From a virus: 64,000 nucleotides of DNA. The position numbers were made by a program, and so were the translations under genes. The notes beneath the pieces were generated by a model. It was not told the DNA's origin, made no database searches, and saw nothing but the letters and a program-made list of their open reading frames with translations. Every line of letters begins with the position of its first letter. The stretch's first letter is position 1. The stretch spans positions 1-64,000 of IMG/VR virus record IMGVR_UViG_3300037804_000399; one strand, given 5' to 3'. Of the stretch, positions 8,407 to 16,998 are shown piece by piece.

Positions 8407-8963
8407 TATTTGATTATTGTATTGATGTGGAAAATGATTTCGAGCGTAAGCAGGCAGCATGGCGTAGAGAAGCTCAATTCGCACCTTCGCAATCAAAAAG
8501 TTTTTCATCTACTAGTACAACAACAACTTCAGATGTAAATAATGTCAAAGAATCAAAACAAGAGACTAAACAGATGGCAATAGGATATTTAAAACCATGG
8601 GGAACTGGAAGCTTTAAAGGCGTTCAGAAATTAAAAAATGGAGTAATTGTTAATTGGGGTGGATCTGAAAGTGATGGTTGGGTAGTAGAAAATTCAGAAA
8701 TTCGTAAGTATCTCGGGTCTAGTCGCGATGGATTCACTATAAGTAATGGTATACTAAAATCTTGGGCCGGTTCAAGCCGTGACGGGATTAGATTTTCAAA
8801 CACTGGCTTCCGTATGTGGGATCAATCTGAAAGAGATGGGTACGTTATAAAAAACGGAAATGTTTTCAAGTGGGGTCAATCAGAAAGAGACGGATATGAA
8901 TTTAAAAACATGTCTCCTGCTGAGATCGCATTTGTAATATTATACCTTAAAGGAGGCCGATAA
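8403..8963 (+). CDS. Protein with five exact 18-residue W..S..DG...N repeats
   Basis: 186 residues, coupled to RNase H by a 4-base overlap. After a Ser/Thr-rich segment (residues 31-45), repeats begin at residues 85, 103, 121, 139 and 157, each 18 long with the pattern W/Y-x-x-S-x-x-D-G-x4-N, for example WDQSERDGYVIKNGNVFK. A degenerate copy starts at W66. Such regular spacing suggests a small beta-solenoid or propeller-like sheet. It lies where T4 carries the small terminase gene 16, just before gp17, but does not look like gp16. Function unknown. Confidence 0.6.
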   Translation: MIFDYCIDVENDFERKQAAWRREAQFAPSQSKSFSSTSTTTTSDVNNVKESKQETKQMAIGYLKPWGTGSFKGVQKLKNGVIVNWGGSESDGWVVENSEIRKYLGSSRDGFTISNGILKSWAGSSRDGIRFSNTGFRMWDQSERDGYVIKNGNVFKWGQSERDGYEFKNMSPAEIAFVILYLKGGR

Positions 8964-8983
8964 CAAGAGGGGAACATTCCCTA

Positions 8984-10783
8984 ATGTCGAACAATAAGAA
9001 ATTTTACATGGGCAATAAGCGATTAAAAGCTGAAGGCTTTGAAGAGACTATCGGTAAGGTCGAATTTAAAAAAAGAGTCCGTGAAATAAAAAGATGCAAA
9101 GAAGATATTTTATACTTTGCTGAAAAATACTTCTTCATTGTTTCTCCTGATAAGGGAAAACATAGAATACAAATGTTCGATAAACAAAAGCAACTAGTTA
9201 AATCTTTTCAAGAATTTGACAGAGTTGTTACTCTTGCGGCAAGACAAACAGGAAAGACAACAGCATATACAGTTTATCTGTGTTGGCTAATGATCTTTTT
9301 CAAAGACAAACGTATTCTCGTTTGTGGTAATAAACAATCAACCTCAAAAGAAATCGTAAGCAGGGTTAAACTTGCTTTTGAACTTCTTCCACTATGGCTT
9401 AAACCTGCAACAACAGAGTGGGCTGGACTCAGTTTTGCTTTGAACAACGGTTCCACTATAAAAGGTGTTGCTACATCTGCATCATCTGCTAGAGGTGACT
9501 CAATAAACGTTCTAGTTATCGATGAAGCTGCTTTCATACCGCCAAATATAATGGACGAGTTTTGGCAATCAGTATATCCTACTATATCAGCTCCTGGTGG
9601 AAACACTCAAGTTATAATGGTTTCAACTCCAAACGGTACTGGTAACCTATTTTATGAAACTTATGAGAGCGCTCGACTAGGATTAGAAGGTGGATGGCAT
9701 CTCGAACAAATGAATTGGGACGATAGACCTGGAAGAGATGCTGCTTGGAAAGATAAAACGATTGCATCATTTAACGGTGACATGCAAAAATGGGCTCAGG
9801 AATTTGGCAATAAATTTATAGGGTCATCTCAAACTTTATTCAAACCAACAGCTATTGAATATTTTAAATCGTTTATTATATCTGATAAATGGTTCGAGCC
9901 TACAATTATAGATTTGCCAAAACTTCCAGGCGAACATATTAATATCAAACAGTGGTTTAAACCGCACCCTTCACGGACTTATGCAATTGGAGCGGATGTT
10001 GCTGATGGAGTAGGTGGCGATAGTTCAATAGCATTAGTATTTGATATAACAGAATTGTATAATATAAAACAGGTAGCATCTTTTGCTAGTAATGTGGTTT
10101 CGCCAACAGAGTTTGCATATGTATTGGTTAAGATCGGAGTAATGTATAACAATGCTCATATTTTATGCGAAAGTAATAACATGGGAAGATCTACTCTAGA
10201 TTTCATATATCAGATTTATGAATATGAATGGATAGTAAACTTCGGAGGAAAGAGAAATCTTGGCATACTTTCAAATCATATGATAAAAATAAAGACTTGT
10301 TTATTCTCAAGAAGTCTAACTACTGCTGCAAACGTAAAAATAGAATTATATGATAAGAACGCTGTTGCTGAATTAGAGTACTTTGAAAAGGTAGTTGGAG
10401 GAAATACATACAAAGCTATTCAAGGAAAATATGATGACTACACTTTATCATTCATTTGGCTTATGTTTATCTTTCAACCTGAAATAGTAGACAACTATTA
10501 CGATGTTAGAGATTGGCAAACAACTACATTAGGATACTCACTTCCAAAAGTTATCAGAAACTTTAGTGTATATGGAAGCGGAAACATGTTTAACGATGCT
10601 TTGTCCGCAGCCATCAAAGATCCTGATAAAGTATTTGAAGGATTAGGCGATGGAACCATTTCAGAAGAAGCTGTAGGATACTTTGCAGGAGAAACAGACG
10701 GAGGTGATGATGTCATGAGTAGTAGAGGTTTTTCAGCGGATTCATATAGTAATGAAGATACCAGTTGGCTATTTAACACATAA
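8984..10783 (+). CDS. 17: Terminase large subunit gp17
   Basis: 599 residues, close to T4 gp17 (610). ATPase domain: Walker A ARQTGKT at residues 86-92, Walker B VLVIDE at 176-181 and coupling motif STPNGTG at 214-220. Nuclease domain: AIGADVADG with D338, the acidic residue E396 in ILCESNN, and D484/D485 in GKYDDY. It pumps DNA into the prohead and cuts the concatemer. The ATG is preceded by AGAGGGGAAC. The small terminase partner is not obvious; the flanking genes at 8403 and 10826 are the nearest candidates by position. Confidence 0.93.
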   Translation: MSNNKKFYMGNKRLKAEGFEETIGKVEFKKRVREIKRCKEDILYFAEKYFFIVSPDKGKHRIQMFDKQKQLVKSFQEFDRVVTLAARQTGKTTAYTVYLCWLMIFFKDKRILVCGNKQSTSKEIVSRVKLAFELLPLWLKPATTEWAGLSFALNNGSTIKGVATSASSARGDSINVLVIDEAAFIPPNIMDEFWQSVYPTISAPGGNTQVIMVSTPNGTGNLFYETYESARLGLEGGWHLEQMNWDDRPGRDAAWKDKTIASFNGDMQKWAQEFGNKFIGSSQTLFKPTAIEYFKSFIISDKWFEPTIIDLPKLPGEHINIKQWFKPHPSRTYAIGADVADGVGGDSSIALVFDITELYNIKQVASFASNVVSPTEFAYVLVKIGVMYNNAHILCESNNMGRSTLDFIYQIYEYEWIVNFGGKRNLGILSNHMIKIKTCLFSRSLTTAANVKIELYDKNAVAELEYFEKVVGGNTYKAIQGKYDDYTLSFIWLMFIFQPEIVDNYYDVRDWQTTTLGYSLPKVIRNFSVYGSGNMFNDALSAAIKDPDKVFEGLGDGTISEEAVGYFAGETDGGDDVMSSRGFSADSYSNEDTSWLFNT

Positions 10784-10825
10784 TGAATGTAAATAAGAAT
10801 AGGATAAACTTTAAGGAATTTGTAT

Positions 10826-11083
10826 ATGACCATAAATGAACAGGATGATCCCAAACAAGAAGATCTCCATGATGATTTTAAGAAACAAGGATTGGTCCTA
10901 GTTGATGAATTGAAACAGATCATAGCTTTAGGATTGAATGATGATATACCGATCAAAGATTTAATCAAGACCAATGATAATATAAAGAAATTTAGAAAGA
11001 ATGGTTTGACTATCCTTCAAAACCTTACTGGTGTAACAGCTCCGCAAAAAGATGATGAGGGTGATGATAATGAAAACATTTAA
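10826..11083 (+). CDS. Small hypothetical protein after terminase
   Basis: 85 residues. ATG 10826 sits 7 bases after AAGGAA and is preferred to a TTG six bases upstream. Both ends are strongly acidic (EQDDPKQEDLHDD; DDEGDDNEN) around a helical centre. It overlaps the following gene by 14 bases, so the two are probably co-translated. The position between gp17 and a capsid-core-like protein would suit a packaging or head assembly partner, but nothing in the sequence proves it. Confidence 0.5.
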   Translation: MTINEQDDPKQEDLHDDFKKQGLVLVDELKQIIALGLNDDIPIKDLIKTNDNIKKFRKNGLTILQNLTGVTAPQKDDEGDDNENI

Positions 11084-12254
11084 ACAATTTGTATCTGAAA
11101 ACTACACTTTCGTAGTTGAGCGGTCTGAAAACATGACAGTTCTAATACAAGTGCTTTATGAATACCACGAAGAACTAAAAAAAGAATTTTCTAAGTTGGA
11201 AAAAAAGATCACCAACTCGTCTAAAAAAGACGATACAAAAATTCAATCGTATCTTACCGGTACAGGAATGCAAAAACACTTTGACGATTGGGTTACTACA
11301 AAGGTTAAAACTAAAAAAATAGATTCGCTTTTACCATCAGATATGTCTATAAACAAGGACAAAAACAAAGGTAATGGTGATAAAAAAGAAGACGGTGATG
11401 ATAATAATATAACTCCTCAGGAAGCTTTCTATAAATTAGGTGATAAGGATAAACAGAAATTACAAGATATTAATCACAAAGATAATAGAAAGAAGCATAT
11501 TGTTAGTCTCATGCAAGACGAACCAGCACTTGCAAAATTTGTTTCAGAATTTGATCCAGAGAAGATGTTAACACCTGCTCAAGAAAAATTAGTATCTCAA
11601 TTAGACAAAAGGATGAGTGACGAAAATTGGTTTGAAGCTTTTTTCGGAAATGCTGACAAAGTAAATGTTAAAAATTATAATTCGTCATTAGCTAAAAAGA
11701 TCAAAGATGCGATGCTATTAAAAAAAGAAAGTGTTCTTATTGAAGACAATTTTAGTATAACAAGTGACGAAGCTGATGGAAAGCTTCTTAAAGATATAGC
11801 AGCCGCAAATAAAGGATATTTAAAAGCTTTCAAGATATACGTTAAAAGAGTGGGCGAAGTAGCTTTTGCATTTAGAGCAAGAACGAGTTCAGCTATGAAA
11901 GTAGCAACTGCACTAGATGATAAAAAGTCTGTCGATCCTGAAACTGGATTTTCAACAAATGATCAAAAAGTTATATCTGATATATTTGGTGATCTACTAG
12001 CTGCAAAAAACAATTTGAAAAATATAATCAATAGTACAAAGACAACGAGAATGAAAGTTGGATCAACTATTGCAAAAGAAATTATGACATTTAACGATGA
12101 CAATAATTTAATTGAAAAGATGGAAAATCTCGACTTTGAAAAAACAGATGAGTTTGGAAAGTTTATGAAAGAACTTGAAACTTTATCTGACCTAATTGAT
12201 AAACATCTTTCATCTGACAAAAGAAAAGAAGAAAAACCAAAAGAAAATAAATAA
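11070..12254 (+). CDS. Putative prohead core/internal protein with capsid-targeting-like N-terminus
   Basis: 394 residues. I place the start at ATG 11070 so that the protein opens MKTFKQFVSENYTF. This resembles the T4 capsid-targeting sequence of internal proteins (MKTYQEFIAEA), which the prohead protease cleaves after a hydrophobic-x-Glu site; here V-S-E is followed by N. The rest is highly charged, lysine-rich and helical, with a disordered Lys/Asp/Asn segment near residues 95-120. This suits a scaffold or packaged protein. A near-identical opening occurs at 25367. Its stop overlaps the next ATG. Confidence 0.5.
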   Translation: MKTFKQFVSENYTFVVERSENMTVLIQVLYEYHEELKKEFSKLEKKITNSSKKDDTKIQSYLTGTGMQKHFDDWVTTKVKTKKIDSLLPSDMSINKDKNKGNGDKKEDGDDNNITPQEAFYKLGDKDKQKLQDINHKDNRKKHIVSLMQDEPALAKFVSEFDPEKMLTPAQEKLVSQLDKRMSDENWFEAFFGNADKVNVKNYNSSLAKKIKDAMLLKKESVLIEDNFSITSDEADGKLLKDIAAANKGYLKAFKIYVKRVGEVAFAFRARTSSAMKVATALDDKKSVDPETGFSTNDQKVISDIFGDLLAAKNNLKNIINSTKTTRMKVGSTIAKEIMTFNDDNNLIEKMENLDFEKTDEFGKFMKELETLSDLIDKHLSSDKRKEEKPKENK

Positions 12255-13396
12255 TGCAAATATTTAATCCAGAAACTGATACAATAAAAAACATAAGGTT
12301 CCTCAAACAGAAGAACTTAGAAGGCGAACAGTTAATTCAAAAAGGACTGTACCGTGAAACTATTATTCAGAATGGAATAGATGTAACTTATTTTAGAAAA
12401 GAACTAGACTTCTATCATGATGGAGGCGGTATTGATGCTAATCATATTTACGGAGAGTCTCCAAATGCAAAATACAAACACTCTGAAGATATTATTGTCT
12501 TTATGACAATAACAGCAGACAATGCTCTCCTTCAAACATTTGGAATAGAGACATCTGTTACTGCTGAAATTTTTATGATGAAAGAGGATTTTGTAGAAGC
12601 ATTCAGAGATAAAGTGGGAAAAGAGTTATCAGTTGATATTTCAGTACCAGTCAGCGTTACTGTTCGTAACTATGAAGGAACTTTAGAAGCAAATTTCACA
12701 TCAGATAAACTAAAGGGTTCAATTGAATTATCAATGGATCAATATTTTAATGGTGATGAGTCAGGCGAACAAACTATCCCTGTAACAGTAGCTCCTTTCA
12801 GAACAGCTGAACCACACAATCATATGTTAGCGGTGTCAACAGCTTATACCGAAAGAGAAATAACCGGAGAGTTTGCTGGAGATTTAACAGGAACGTTATC
12901 GCCACTTGGTAGTGGAATACTTACAGGTACTTTGAGTGCTACATTGTCATACTTCTCAGAAGATGATTCTGATAACAAAACTGATTTTTGGGGAATTGCA
13001 CCACAAGTTGGAGACTTTATTAGATTTATAGAATTTGGTCACAATGATGGAAACTTTGAAGAGTATGAGATCACTCAAATAAATGACAAAGATTTAGCGT
13101 CATCTGGTTTAAATCCACTATTGGATAAATACTTATGGAGATGTAATATTGTGAGACGTACCCCAAGTCATGAAGACATTGCTGTTCGTGCAGAAGATGA
13201 GAACGGTAATCCACTTGGCGAAGATAGTGATCCTACATATGTTGATTTTCCTGAAGAAGAAAAGTACACCCAGAATAATACTGAGTTACATGAACTGTTA
13301 CAGAATGAAGAATCGGATAATGTATTTGAATATACTGAAAATGATGTTGACAAGATCGATAAAAAAGAAAGCGATGACGTTTATGGAGGCTTCTAA
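12254..13396 (+). CDS. 14: Neck protein gp14-like
   Basis: 380 residues. Segments resembling T4 gp14 include VTYFRKELDFYHDGGGIDAN and IYGES (an early chain region ending in a G-E-[DS] turn), the strand FMTITADNALLQTFGIE, and the barrel PQVGDFIRFIEFGHNDGNFE, ending in YLWRCNIVRR. gp14 joins gp13 in the neck between portal and tail. Compared with T4 gp14 (256 aa) it has an inserted Gly/Thr-rich segment (about residues 195-240) and an acidic tail after residue 310. It overlaps genes on both sides by single bases. gp13 lies 20 kb away at 32312. Confidence 0.65.
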   Translation: MQIFNPETDTIKNIRFLKQKNLEGEQLIQKGLYRETIIQNGIDVTYFRKELDFYHDGGGIDANHIYGESPNAKYKHSEDIIVFMTITADNALLQTFGIETSVTAEIFMMKEDFVEAFRDKVGKELSVDISVPVSVTVRNYEGTLEANFTSDKLKGSIELSMDQYFNGDESGEQTIPVTVAPFRTAEPHNHMLAVSTAYTEREITGEFAGDLTGTLSPLGSGILTGTLSATLSYFSEDDSDNKTDFWGIAPQVGDFIRFIEFGHNDGNFEEYEITQINDKDLASSGLNPLLDKYLWRCNIVRRTPSHEDIAVRAEDENGNPLGEDSDPTYVDFPEEEKYTQNNTELHELLQNEESDNVFEYTENDVDKIDKKESDDVYGGF

Positions 13397-13935
13397 TGCC
13401 AGAAGATATTGATACCTCATTAACTGATCCTCTCAATTTAATGACAGATAATAGATGGATAGCTGTTATTCCTACTCGATTCACTGCTAGTGATCCGAGA
13501 CAACAAAAAGAAATATGTCTAAACCTACAAGAGTTTACTCTCCCAGGCTTTGGAATTTCAACAGCTGAGATATCTACAAGAGGATATAAAGTCAACGTGC
13601 CTACTAATGCAATGGAGATTTCAAAAGAACTAACATTTTCTTACATTCTTGATTCAGCACTTACGCAGTATAAGTGGTTATATGCTTGGTTTTTACAGAC
13701 TACATTATCTCAATGCCAGACAGAAAAGCCAGTACTACATGAAGTAGTGGTACCTATCCAAGTTAAATTGATTTCAGAATATAAAAATGTAGTACTAGAA
13801 TTAGTTTTCGAAAACTGCTTCTTGAAAAATATCGCTGATTTAAGATTAAACTATACTGGCAACAATGATCCACTTAAACACTCATTTACTATTATGTTCT
13901 CAGAGATGAGAATAGTAGATCCACATAAAAGCTAA
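13396..13935 (+). CDS. Tail tube-like protein (gp19/gp54 type)
   Basis: 179 residues, near T4 gp19 (163). It has the all-beta tube layout: NRWIAVIPTRF at the start, a LPGFGI turn, conserved-looking ELTFSYILDSALTQYKWLYAWF in the middle, and a final LRLNYTGNNDPLKHSFTIMF strand pair that parallels the C-terminal strands of tube proteins. It could be the tail tube subunit, a tube initiator or a tail completion protein; sequence alone does not decide. Coupled to the gp14-like gene by an ATG/stop overlap. Confidence 0.5.
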   Translation: MPEDIDTSLTDPLNLMTDNRWIAVIPTRFTASDPRQQKEICLNLQEFTLPGFGISTAEISTRGYKVNVPTNAMEISKELTFSYILDSALTQYKWLYAWFLQTTLSQCQTEKPVLHEVVVPIQVKLISEYKNVVLELVFENCFLKNIADLRLNYTGNNDPLKHSFTIMFSEMRIVDPHKS

Positions 13936-13947
13936 TAGGAATTTATT

Positions 13948-14202
13948 ATGAAGAAATATAAAAAATCAGATCTTGCAGAAAGATTTAAAAACATGAAGAA
14001 GTCAAATATCATTTCTGAAGATGAAAATGAACAGAAGAATTATAGAATTTTTAAAATATCAAATTCTAATAACGAAGTAGTTCATGTAATAGGCGTAGAT
14101 GTATCAGACGGACAAACTCCTCCTTCTTTTAATATAAGTAGTGAAGACTTTACTGGTACTTCAGAGCAACTCACTCAGAAGAAACAAGATTTAAAAAAAT
14201 AA
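13948..14202 (+). CDS. Small hypothetical protein, possible capsid-core component
   Basis: 84 residues with ribosome site AATAGGA. It begins MKKYKKSDLAERFKNMKK and reaches NIISEDE near residue 20. The basic N-terminal helix ending in I-S-E followed by an acid resembles the propeptides described for other genes here. A short beta segment (NYRIFKISNSNNEVVHVIGV) follows. It sits directly before an acidic protein, as small prohead core genes do in T4-like phages. No family recognised. Confidence 0.45.
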   Translation: MKKYKKSDLAERFKNMKKSNIISEDENEQKNYRIFKISNSNNEVVHVIGVDVSDGQTPPSFNISSEDFTGTSEQLTQKKQDLKK

Positions 14203-14214
14203 AGGAACTATATT

Positions 14215-14883
14215 ATGATTGATAAGGTAAAAGCAAAAAAGCTTCTTGATAAATTACTCAGCAAAGAGGAAGAGGAAGAATTGATTGTCGATCCTATTGA
14301 TTCCCAGGATGTTGATTTAGAAGCTGAAGTAGAAGAACTTGAAGATGAAGTTTTAGATTTAGAAGCTGAAGTTGAAGAACTTGAAGCAGAAGATCCTGCT
14401 GAAGAAGAGGTTGTTGAAGAAGAGGTTGTTGAAGAAGCTGAAGAAGATGAATTAGATGAAGAAGATGAAGAAGATGAAGAAGCAAACATGTTTGATTTAG
14501 ATAATCTATCTGATGATGAATTCGGAGACGATCTTGATGAAGAAGAACTAGACGCTGACGCCGAACTCAGTAGCGAACAAGATCTTTATAAAACAGCTTT
14601 GGCTGATTTATCAAATGAATTTAATTCTAAAAATGAAAAAACTCCTTATAACTTATTTGTATACGCTCCATCTGATGAACACTTTAAATCATTTAAGATT
14701 GGTTTTGAAACAGACGACACAATGATCTATTTTGACAATAGTGATTACGATGAAGGCAAAGTTGATTTAAAATTCAATGATGTATTTTATGGAGAGTTAG
14801 ACGCTATCGCAAAAGACGTTGGTATTCGTAGAATAGAATGGTCTGATAATGACGAAGGCGTTTACGGTACAATTACACTATAA
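14215..14883 (+). CDS. Highly acidic coiled-coil protein, possible prohead core component
   Basis: 222 residues. Residues about 17-120 are almost entirely Glu/Asp/Leu/Val with heptad-like ELEDEVLDLEAEVEELEAE, predicting an acidic coiled coil. The C-terminal 90 residues are ordinary mixed alpha/beta (LFVYAPSDEHFKSFKIGF...). Strong ribosome site AAAGGAAC. The acidic composition resembles T4 prohead core proteins gp67/gp68, but the folded C-terminal domain is extra. A hairpin terminator follows 8 bases after the stop. Confidence 0.5.
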   Translation: MIDKVKAKKLLDKLLSKEEEEELIVDPIDSQDVDLEAEVEELEDEVLDLEAEVEELEAEDPAEEEVVEEEVVEEAEEDELDEEDEEDEEANMFDLDNLSDDEFGDDLDEEELDADAELSSEQDLYKTALADLSNEFNSKNEKTPYNLFVYAPSDEHFKSFKIGFETDDTMIYFDNSDYDEGKVDLKFNDVFYGELDAIAKDVGIRRIEWSDNDEGVYGTITL

Positions 14884-14890
14884 ACTTTAA

Positions 14891-14916
14891 TAAAAGGGTC
14901 TTAAATGACCCTTTTA
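14891..14916 (+). terminator. Hairpin terminator
   Basis: TAAAAGGGTC, loop TTAAAT, GACCCTTTTA, then TTAT. Ends the operon that begins at RNase H or gp17. Confidence 0.8.
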
Positions 14917-14939
14917 TTATCTTTACCGTCTCTTATGCG

Positions 14940-14948
14940 TATAAATAA
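14940..14948 (+). promoter_or_regulatory. T4-type late promoter
   Basis: TATAAATAA, matching the T4 late -10 consensus TATAAATA, about 75 bases before the TTG start at 15016 and just after a terminator. Confidence 0.65.
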
Positions 14949-15015
14949 ATCACGAAAGATGGACTATACTTTAACCATGCATGATAGATACTAATTAATA
15001 AATTAAGAGGTTGGT

Positions 15016-15357
15016 TTGGATAATATTACCCAAGGTAATACAGATGCTGCGAGAGAGTTAATAGCTTTTGATTTACAAGCTATGATTTCAGATGAAGAGT
15101 GTCTAAAGAAGAGACAAGTACTCATTTTGGAATATAATGTTGCTCTTGATATGCTAAGTGAAGAAACAGCTTGTTCTTCTATTACAACTTTTGATAATGT
15201 TATTGAAGCTCTAGAATTAGAGATTAATATCATACAAGAATTAAAAGATGAAATTGGACACTCAGAAGAACAAACAGAAGAACTTCAGAATGCTATATCC
15301 TTCCTGAAGTCTGTCCCCTATATGTCATATATGATTGATGGCGAAATCATTTCATAA
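15016..15357 (+). CDS. Small helical protein with TTG start
   Basis: 113 residues. The best start is TTG 15016, six bases after AAGAGG; the next in-frame ATG is at 15081 without a clear site. The sequence is almost wholly helical and acidic with several Leu/Ile heptads (LELEINIIQELKDEI). It is transcribed alone between a late promoter and the deazaguanine block. No family recognised; late timing suggests a virion or assembly role. Confidence 0.5.
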   Translation: MDNITQGNTDAARELIAFDLQAMISDEECLKKRQVLILEYNVALDMLSEETACSSITTFDNVIEALELEINIIQELKDEIGHSEEQTEELQNAISFLKSVPYMSYMIDGEIIS

Positions 15358-15443
15358 TTTATAAAAATATCATTCCCAGCTTTAAAATCCCAAAATTAAA
15401 CGTATTATAAGTAGATAATAAACATAATGAGTAGGTTTGCAAC

Positions 15444-15929
15444 ATGAGTACATTTCAAGCAACAAAAGTAATAGACGGTTTTAGTACTGTATTTAGACAA
15501 TGGAGAGCAGACGGCACTCATTGTAGATTTTTACATGGATATGGAACATCTGTAAAGTTTTGGTTTGAAGGTGCTCTTGATGAAAGAAATTGGACATATG
15601 ATTTCGGAGGTTTTAAAAGAAGTAAAGTTTTAGTAGATAAAATGCAACCCAAACAATGGTTCAGTTATCTATTGGACCATACTACTATAATAGCACAAGA
15701 CGATCCAGCACTTCCTGCAATGAAACAATTACATGATGACGGAGTGATCCAATTAAGAATCATTCCACATGTTGGTGCGGAACAATTTGCAAAATACATT
15801 TACGATAAAATTCAACCAGTAGTAGATCAGGAAACTGATGGAAGAGTAAGAGTTACTCAAGTTGAATTTAGAGAACATGAAAAAAACACAGCTCTTTATA
15901 TAGCTGATACCAAACAGGGAGAATTTTAA
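15444..15929 (+). CDS. queD: QueD-like 6-carboxytetrahydropterin synthase
   Basis: 161 residues with the PTPS/QueD layout: FSTVFRQWRADGTHCRFLHG (catalytic-type Cys27), strand SVKFWFEG, TYDFGGFK, then LLDHTTI with the Asp78-His79 pair and a final VEFREHEKNTALY. QueD makes carboxytetrahydropterin on the way to 7-deazaguanine. Two of the three zinc histidines seem replaced: the usual FxxxH reads FSTVF (Phe17) and HGH reads HGY (Tyr33). Activity is therefore uncertain unless metal binding is rearranged. Preceded by a short AT-rich gap and followed by a coupled gene. Confidence 0.75.
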   Translation: MSTFQATKVIDGFSTVFRQWRADGTHCRFLHGYGTSVKFWFEGALDERNWTYDFGGFKRSKVLVDKMQPKQWFSYLLDHTTIIAQDDPALPAMKQLHDDGVIQLRIIPHVGAEQFAKYIYDKIQPVVDQETDGRVRVTQVEFREHEKNTALYIADTKQGEF

Positions 15930-16333
15930 TGAGTGATGAAGCAATCCAATTAAATGATTTAAAAGTTACGGAGGGAAACCTTCTTGATGTTTACAATAAA
16001 CAAACCAGTAAATTTTCAAATGCAAAGAAAACTTATAAGGTTGCTTGGGTTCAAGATTGTTGTGGTGAAAAAACTATTATGTTTACTGATAACGAAATTG
16101 AAAAATTTAAAGCACGTGCAGCTAAACACGGACTACCTTCTACTTTTCCTAATGACTATAATATCGGTCATCTAGTTACAGTACTTAATTATATATTTCT
16201 TCCTATCAATACTCAACTAGGTGAAATTTATCTCCTAATGACTCAGCGTGAAGTATCTATAGCTATCACGAGAGCTTATAAAAACCCTGAAGATATCCCA
16301 TCGAAATCTTTTTTAACTGATCTATTAGATTAA
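15929..16333 (+). CDS. Hypothetical protein in deazaguanine block
   Basis: 134 residues, ATG overlapping the QueD stop. The central part contains KVAWVQDCCGEKTIMFTDNE, with a Cys-Cys pair, and a helical C-terminus. It lacks the SGGxDS loop needed for a QueC and has no motif I recognise. Tight coupling to QueD and the QueE-like gene suggests involvement in the same pathway. Confidence 0.5.
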   Translation: MSDEAIQLNDLKVTEGNLLDVYNKQTSKFSNAKKTYKVAWVQDCCGEKTIMFTDNEIEKFKARAAKHGLPSTFPNDYNIGHLVTVLNYIFLPINTQLGEIYLLMTQREVSIAITRAYKNPEDIPSKSFLTDLLD

Positions 16334-16342
16334 AGGAACAAT

Positions 16343-16954
16343 ATGTTTTCTATTTTACAATTAACAAATAAGCTTGAAAGTAATGGCCCAAGAAGAGGTC
16401 AAGGTGTAATACGAATAGAACTCGTTGCAGCTGAAATTTGTAACATGACAGTAACAGATGTCATCAAAGCTATTAAAGCAAGCAAAGCGCCCTTTCACGC
16501 AATAGTGTTCGAGGGAGATGATTCTCTATCTCAAATTAATAATCCAGTTGGACAAGATTTACTTGATGCATTAACTCAAGTATTTAACGTACCTATGATT
16601 ATTGAATCCAATACTACATCATTTGTGTCTGACGTATTTGTATCATCTACCAGTGACCTTTCATTTACTCATATTATTGATATCAAAGATAAATGGTTAG
16701 ATTACTTTTTAGATCGTACTGTAGGCAATGCTCTATATACAATATATAAGAATGTAAAATCTAATTGTAATATTGTTTTCAAACTCCCAACAGATGTTTC
16801 AGAAAGCACGTTTGATGAAATACAAAGATTTGTTGATGCCTTTAAAATTGAAATGCTCAACGCAACCATTCTACAACCTACATCTAAATTTGAACACTCA
16901 AAATTAGTTTATGATCAATGCATGCAAAGAGGGATGGTTTTAGATAACCTATAA
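16343..16954 (+). CDS. Degenerate QueE-like protein lacking radical-SAM cysteines
   Basis: 203 residues, similar in length to QueE (about 220). The order of elements follows QueE: QLTNKLESNGPRRGQGVIRI replaces the FxTxQGEG...FIRL opening, FHAIVFEGDD replaces the HVVITGGEP motif, VPMIIESNTT matches the ETNGT strand, and the end, ATILQPTS...YDQCMQRGMVL, matches the QueE C-terminus (ALQPIS...ETCIARNW). The CxxxCxxC loop for the iron-sulfur cluster is absent. So it probably cannot do the radical chemistry of making carboxydeazaguanine. It may bind a pathway intermediate or partner. Homology is inferred by eye. Confidence 0.5.
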   Translation: MFSILQLTNKLESNGPRRGQGVIRIELVAAEICNMTVTDVIKAIKASKAPFHAIVFEGDDSLSQINNPVGQDLLDALTQVFNVPMIIESNTTSFVSDVFVSSTSDLSFTHIIDIKDKWLDYFLDRTVGNALYTIYKNVKSNCNIVFKLPTDVSESTFDEIQRFVDAFKIEMLNATILQPTSKFEHSKLVYDQCMQRGMVLDNL

Positions 16955-16998
16955 CCTCTTTTAGGTTCTACAGTTATATTTTAATGGAAATGTAATAT

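Noticed and set aside
15929-16333. QueC
   Set aside because: Lacks the SGGxDS ATP-binding loop and zinc cysteines and is far too short.
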